A stretch of DNA of 23,626 bases. It comes from Cladosporium sp. IMV 00045. Taxonomy: Eukaryota; Ascomycota; Dothideomycetes; Cladosporiales; Cladosporiaceae. The stretch lies in contig MSJI02000327.1 of NCBI GenBank assembly GCA_001931905.2, forward strand, positions 1 through 23,626, in the 5' to 3' direction. Shown here piece after piece: positions 19,429 to 23,626 of the stretch; the first letter of the stretch is position 1, and each line of letters starts with the position of its first letter. The notes beneath the pieces were generated by a model. That model worked only from the letters and a program-made list of their open reading frames with translations, was not told the origin of the DNA and made no database searches. Made by a program: the position numbers and the translations under genes.

Positions 19429-19784
19429 ATGCGTCTCGCAGTCACTTTCATTGCACTCTTTACCGGCGCCTTAGCCGTACCTGCTCCGGTACCTGGTACT
19501 CACGCAATCGTCGACACCGACAACCACAAGGTCTCGCTTCCAGAGACTAGCGATGCCAACACTCTCAGCATCCGCCAAGAGATGCAATGTGATTGGGATG
19601 GCTTCTGCGCCGACGCTTTCCAGAAATGCGTGCAGACTTGTGACTCTCTGGATGACTCTGACTGGCAAGTTCAATTCGTTCGTTCGGATGCATCGCTTGC
19701 ACATGCTAACAGTATTGCAGTTTCCATGTCGTCTCCAGTCCGTCCTGCGAGGGGTGTATTGTTGCTATCGCTGGCTGTTCTTGA
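19429..19784 (+). CDS. Small secreted eight-cysteine protein, candidate effector (99 aa, GC-AG intron)
   Basis: I recognise no family. Exon 1 is 19429-19664 and exon 2 is 19721-19784. The 56-nt intron starts with GCAAGT instead of GTAAGT, has a GCTAAC branch site (19703-19708) and ends TTGCAG. Splicing gives 99 residues. A signal peptide covers residues 1-16 (MRLAVTFIALFTGALA), then a Cys-free stretch to 53. All eight cysteines lie in the last half, at 54, 60, 67, 71, 79, 88, 91 and 98, four of them from exon 2. Without splicing the frame runs on to 19815 with no further Cys, which supports the intron. Fungal secreted proteins of this size and Cys content are often apoplastic effectors or surface-active proteins, but no activity can be read from sequence. 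The start has A at -3. Confidence 0.7.
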
Positions 19785-20747
19785 ACGGAACGCTCCTAGA
19801 ACCAGTTCTCTTTGATGGTCGTTGGCTTATCAGACTCTGCGAGAAAACGTTGGTGTTGGATATTCTTTTCTCTGCTGGAGGTCAGGACGGTGCTCTCGGC
19901 TTGGGATTGTTGGCAGACCTTGCGATGCTGCTGTTTGATAGATCGCATGTATTTGATATCGAATCAGTCCTGTGCGGTGCTAAAGATCGCATTGGAGACC
20001 ATGACAATTGTGGCATTTGTTATTCTCCAAGACCGCCATCACGGCAATCCGGCATGATGTGACATGACAAGCGAGAGAAACTCATGCGGCCCTAAAGAGA
20101 AACTTGGAAGTTCGCGAGTACGCACCCATGAACCCGAGGTGATCGACAACTAAATCCAACAAATTACCCCTAGGTCGCGGAAGGCGAAATGAATGGGCCC
20201 TGTGAAGCTTGATGGCGGGATGACGAGCGACGTGGGGACAGCTGACAACCTGATGCGAACCAAAGCGGGTTCGAATCCAACCTTGCGAGACAACCTCCCC
20301 GAGTCCAAATCCTTGTTTATCAAGTTGTTGCAAAGCCTAAACTGGTAGTGCTGAACGTCACTATTGTGTCTGTTGTCTGTTATCTTTCCCGCTAAAGTAT
20401 ACCCAACAATCTTTCACTGGCTGAGGTGCCATACACAACGAAACACATCCATTCCGCGGGGCGAATTCCAAATCTCAAACCACGACTTCACAATAGTTAC
20501 ATCATTCCGGATTTGGACGGAAGCGATTGTTTCAGGAGTACGTTCACTACACCGATTCCGTGTAGTACAGTCAAGCTGGACGAGGCATTGTGCCTTCCAA
20601 AGTACCCGTCATTGACAGCGAGAGACACATTGCCTTCGACAAGCAGTGCCATCATCAACAACGCCTGCATTGGTGCGACACAACAACTTTTGAGGATACT
20701 ACTGTGAGCGACCTCGACTTTCACGCCACCTTCACCTTCAAACAATC
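19785..20747. other. Intergenic, upstream of the DUF3074 gene
   Basis: These 963 bases contain no gene I can support. A tRNA B-box-like GGTTCGAATCC is at 20268-20278, without a complete tRNA fold. A 7-bp inverted repeat with a 7-nt loop is at 20546-20566. Short overlapping frames show no family features. Confidence 0.6.
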
Positions 20748-22670
20748 ATGGCCGAACTACATGAAGCTCTCAAAGCACTTTCGCCCACGGATTGGGACGA
20801 TGTGCCCGTCGACGATCTCAAACCCTATATGACCGAGTTGCTCACCGCCGGCGAGCTGATATGCAACTCCATCCCACCTCCCTCCGAAGGCACGGCGTTC
20901 CACCAGGCGAAACCGCATTACGACGAACCGAACCGCGCAAAATCACACAAAGATGTCTACCCCTCATTGGCACGTTCGTTTCCGCCGGGAAAAGAGCACG
21001 AGAGCTTGCAGAAGAATTGGGGAAAGGCAATGAAGTTCTCGGCGAAGGAAAACCCGCTGAACATTGCGGTGTACAAGATGGCGGGACATGACAGGCACGG
21101 CGCTTGGTTTGCGAGGAGAAGTGTGCACGAGGGCATGGGCTTTGCCAAGTTCAAAAATGCGATGAAGAGGGAGTTTGCGGAGAGCCTTGCTGTTGAGGGT
21201 GGCCCTGGCAGTGGAAGTATCAGAGGTATTGGTGCGGATACCAGACTGGAGAGGAAAGAAGTGGAGGGTTTGGGAGCACTGGAGGTCTACCAACTTAGCG
21301 CTCAGTTCCCTGGCCCGACGACACCCAGAGAGTTCATTCCATTGATACTCACGAGCGACTGCTCACTGACGAACATGAGCGCCGCTACGCTCAGTGATGG
21401 CAAGACACACATCCCCCGGAGCCACATGATCCTCTCTAGGCCAGTCACGCATCCGGATGCGCCGGAGAGGCAAGGATACATACTAGGAAAGTACGAGTCT
21501 GTCGAGCTGATCAGAGAAATCCCACTCTCACAAGCGAAAGAGGGCGGAGACAGTGTCGAAGACACGTCGGAGCTCAATCCTGTTGAGTGGATTATGATCA
21601 CACGCTCTGATCCCGGCGGCGGAATTCCTCGCTTCATGGTAGACCGAGGAACGCCTTCTGCCATGCTAGGTGATGTGCACAAGTGGCTCGACTGGGCTAC
21701 TAATTTCGATGAGAACACAGAGGTCGGGACGCAACCTCCAGAGAAAATCACCCCTGCAGCACAAGAAGCCGCAGCAGCGTCTGGTGAGGGGAGTGGCGAG
21801 ACCGAGGACCCTACACCGGCGTCACCTGATGTCAGGAAGAGGGCTTCAACAGTACCCGCCGCTCCGGCACAGGCTGAACCACAGCAAGAAGGTGTGGTGT
21901 CACACTTGACTCAGGCGCTGGGAGCAGGAATCGACGCCTACGCCCCGACCATGGTATCCTCATACATGCACAACTGTACAGACAGCAACGCGGCGCTTGC
22001 CGAAGAATCAGACTCCTCCGACAGCTCGTCTGTCGCGTCTTTCATGAGTGCGGAAGAAATGCGTCGCCTGTCAACCGCAGAGGCTCTTCCGGACAAATCA
22101 GAAAGCCCAGCCGCCTCTTCTCAAATCTCACTTACGTCGCTTGATACCACCAAGAAGGATGCCAACCACCACGAGAAGGAAGTGCAGAAAATCGCCAAGC
22201 AGCGGGAGAAGCTCGATCGTAAATTGGCAAAGAAGCGCGAAGAAGAGGAAGCTCGTCTGCAGAAGATGAAAGAATCTGAAAGCGGAGAGCGGGAGAAGGC
22301 AAAGGAGAGGCACGATCGTGAAGTGAAGAAGTCGGAGGAGCGACACCGACGGGAGCTGGAGAAGTTGGAGGCGAAGAAGGAGAAAGAAGCCCAGAAGGCG
22401 GCGCAGAAGAAGCAGAAACGCGATGAGCGAGATGTCGTGATGCGAGTGACGAGAGAGAGGGATGAGTTCAGGAGCCAGAGCGAGCTGCTGAAGCGTGAGG
22501 TGGAACTCCTCCACGAGCAGATCGGTGAGCTGCAAAGGGAGAACACCTCTATGGCCTCCAAGTTGGGCAAAGTAGGAGGTCAGGATGCATTGAGTGATGT
22601 AGGTGCGAAGGGAAGCAGCTCGGCAAGCATTGGAGGGAGAAGTAGAACGAGTACGAGGACTGAGAAGTAG
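20748..22670 (+). CDS. DUF3074 (START-like) protein with C-terminal coiled coil (640 aa)
   Basis: The N-terminal half (about residues 1-330) matches the ascomycete DUF3074 family, which is thought to have a START/Bet v1-like lipid-binding fold. Visible marks are the opening ELHEALKALSPTDW, the block KAMKFSAKENPLNIAVYKMAGHDRHGAWFARRSVHEGM, PREFIPLILTSD, GYILGKYESVELIREIP, NPVEWIMITRSDPGGGIPRFMVDRGTP and the closing KWLDWA. A disordered Ala/Pro/Ser-rich linker (about 331-475) follows. Next is a long, very charged Lys/Glu/Arg coiled coil (about 477-603), then a Ser/Gly/Arg tail. It has no signal peptide or membrane span. Single exon, with a good start context (ATCATGG). Lipid binding plus self-association or membrane-contact function is inference. 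The function of the family is not established as far as I know. Confidence 0.85.
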   Translation: MAELHEALKALSPTDWDDVPVDDLKPYMTELLTAGELICNSIPPPSEGTAFHQAKPHYDEPNRAKSHKDVYPSLARSFPPGKEHESLQKNWGKAMKFSAKENPLNIAVYKMAGHDRHGAWFARRSVHEGMGFAKFKNAMKREFAESLAVEGGPGSGSIRGIGADTRLERKEVEGLGALEVYQLSAQFPGPTTPREFIPLILTSDCSLTNMSAATLSDGKTHIPRSHMILSRPVTHPDAPERQGYILGKYESVELIREIPLSQAKEGGDSVEDTSELNPVEWIMITRSDPGGGIPRFMVDRGTPSAMLGDVHKWLDWATNFDENTEVGTQPPEKITPAAQEAAAASGEGSGETEDPTPASPDVRKRASTVPAAPAQAEPQQEGVVSHLTQALGAGIDAYAPTMVSSYMHNCTDSNAALAEESDSSDSSSVASFMSAEEMRRLSTAEALPDKSESPAASSQISLTSLDTTKKDANHHEKEVQKIAKQREKLDRKLAKKREEEEARLQKMKESESGEREKAKERHDREVKKSEERHRRELEKLEAKKEKEAQKAAQKKQKRDERDVVMRVTRERDEFRSQSELLKREVELLHEQIGELQRENTSMASKLGKVGGQDALSDVGAKGSSSASIGGRSRTSTRTEK

Positions 22671-23294
22671 GAACGGAGCTTTTACCAGACGAAGTATACG
22701 GTGCAACGATTTGGTAGGCGATAATCGGCATGTGAAGCGCAATCATGGGCATTTTGCATCGGAAAGACATGAATATGAACATGAACACCTTATGAACATG
22801 ACCAGCATTACAAGATCCAGCGTTTCGTCCATGTATCAGCCTCCTCGAGACGAGCTCTTGAAGCAGGCCAGGCATGCAGCAGAAACATCAGGAGTGGCAT
22901 AGAAGTGTGAGATCTGCAGGCGCGCAACGACGTCACCAACAAAACAAAAGTGGGATGGTTTCAAGTTGCTCGCATTCGGCCTCGTATACCCTGTCGCGAT
23001 GCGATCCAACCTCCAGGTCGCTTTCTTTAGAAACTTGTTACCCAAGTCAAGTCATCCTGTAGAACCGAACCATGTGCTTGGTTCGCAGTCAACTGTTGAC
23101 ACTTGGCCCTCGTTCCCCCTCATCTTCCCTGCCATGCCATAGCGAGCGAGCGGTTTGATCGCAAGTTGGCAACGGCCTGGACAAAGCTTGTGACTAGTAT
23201 CATCATACCATGTTTATGAACTCCTTACATATCCACCACTTCTTTCGTACAACAAATATAGCCTGTGCTTGTGCTCTGGTTTACACCAACAACC
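22671..23294. other. Intergenic, upstream of the final partial gene
   Basis: A 624-bp spacer between two plus-strand genes, presumably holding the 3' end of the DUF3074 transcript and the next promoter. I see no supported coding frame or distinctive motif. Confidence 0.6.
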
Positions 23295-23626
23295 ATGGCT
23301 AACGGCACAGCCAACGGTTACTTTCCTGACCCTGCCGACATCCATCAACCTCGAGCGCGGAAGCCTATCAACGCTGCTGTTGCGCGAGCCTTCAGTCAAG
23401 ATGTCGCCGTACCAGACTCGGGTGTTGCCAGGTAAGTGACAGACAGGAGTGTTTCAAGTGCACCTTCCATGATAGCTAACAACACCCTCTGCAGTGGACG
23501 AAGCACGCCCGCCCCGCCCGAAGACGCTCCGCCATCCGTAAAGACCACGTCCGCCGTCCGCAAAGAGATCCGCCAGCAGAACAAACGGAGAATCTTCCCG
23601 ACCATCGAATACCAGTCGCGCGTCTC
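23295..23626 (+). CDS. N-terminus of a probable MBOAT sterol O-acyltransferase (ARE1/ARE2-like), cut by window end
   Basis: The start ATG at 23295 has a strong context (AACCATGGC). Exon 1 is 23295-23431, followed by a 63-nt intron (23432-23494, GTAAGT, GCTAAC branch, CTGCAG). Exon 2 runs from 23495 past the window edge. The visible part has 89 complete codons: a polar N-terminal region with Pro-rich SGRSTPAPPEDAPP, then basic KRRIFPTIEYQSRV. This last block resembles the segment that precedes the first membrane span in fungal acyl-CoA:sterol acyltransferases (MBOAT family, ER, steryl ester synthesis). The membrane domain and the catalytic His are outside the window, so the assignment rests on a short match from memory. 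Confidence 0.5.

Noticed and set aside
20082..20333. Minus-strand 83-codon frame containing GWIRT-like residues
   Set aside because: This peptide pattern comes from reading a tRNA T-arm-like sequence in antisense. Not a protein gene.
20546..20566. Inverted repeat ACTACAC...GTGTAGT (7-bp stem, 7-nt loop)
   Set aside because: A short stem with no T-run or coding context. Common by chance in a sequence of this length.
1..23626. Transposons, CRISPR arrays, rRNA, biosynthetic megasynthases
   Set aside because: No transposase or reverse-transcriptase motifs, long terminal or inverted repeats, regular spacer arrays, rRNA-like blocks or PKS/NRPS motifs were seen on either strand.

Overview
The window looks like nuclear DNA of a filamentous ascomycete. 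Split genes carry introns of about 49-90 nt with GT..AG ends and CTAAC/CTGAC-type branch sites. Protein families such as GH131, DUF3074, DUF3602 (GRGGAGN) and an AgdC-type GH31 are typical of Pezizomycotina. Short TTAGGG-like boxes lie in intergenic DNA. A Dothideomycete is my best guess, but the genus cannot be read from this sequence.

Layout, left to right: (1) the last exon of an unrecognised gene (+, to 628); (2) a secreted GH3 beta-glucosidase (-, 795-3738, six exons); (3) a 1.7 kb divergent promoter region; (4) a GNAT acetyltransferase (+, 5410-6033); (5) a secreted GH31 alpha-glucosidase of AgdC type (-, 6237-9219, three exons); (6) 1.9 kb of non-coding DNA; (7) an Ist2/anoctamin-like membrane protein (+, about 11116-13709, five exons); (8) a Cys-rich, Ser/Ala-rich, probably GPI-anchored surface protein (+, 14132-15016, four exons including a 24-nt one); (9) an imine reductase/reductive aminase-like dehydrogenase (+, 15517-16416); (10) a secreted GH131 protein (-, 16502-17401); (11) a DUF3602 GRGGAGN-repeat protein related to yeast Par32/Amu1 (+, 18060-18593); (12) a 99-residue secreted eight-cysteine protein with an apparent GC-AG intron (+, 19429-19784); (13) a DUF3074 START-like protein with a long coiled coil (+, 20748-22670); (14) the 5' end of a gene probably encoding an MBOAT sterol acyltransferase (+, from 23295).

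The functional theme is extracellular carbohydrate use. Three secreted glycoside hydrolases of different families (GH3, GH31, GH131) are all on the minus strand within 17 kb, interleaved with plus-strand housekeeping, membrane and surface genes. CreA-like GC-box clusters lie upstream of the GH3 and GH31 genes. The small secreted Cys-rich protein and the GPI-type protein fit a plant-associated or substrate-colonising lifestyle. I see no transposon, CRISPR array, complete tRNA or rRNA gene, and no convincing secondary-metabolite cluster.

The points most worth following are the eight-Cys secreted protein with its GC-AG intron, the basic Gly/Arg-rich insert with dibasic sites inside the GH31 enzyme, the identical 19-bp telomere-like boxes in separate intergenic regions, the frame-neutral 24-nt exon in the surface protein, and the fungal imine reductase homologue. 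None of these amounts to a demonstrated new system. All exon structures were read by eye from splice signals and frame continuity.
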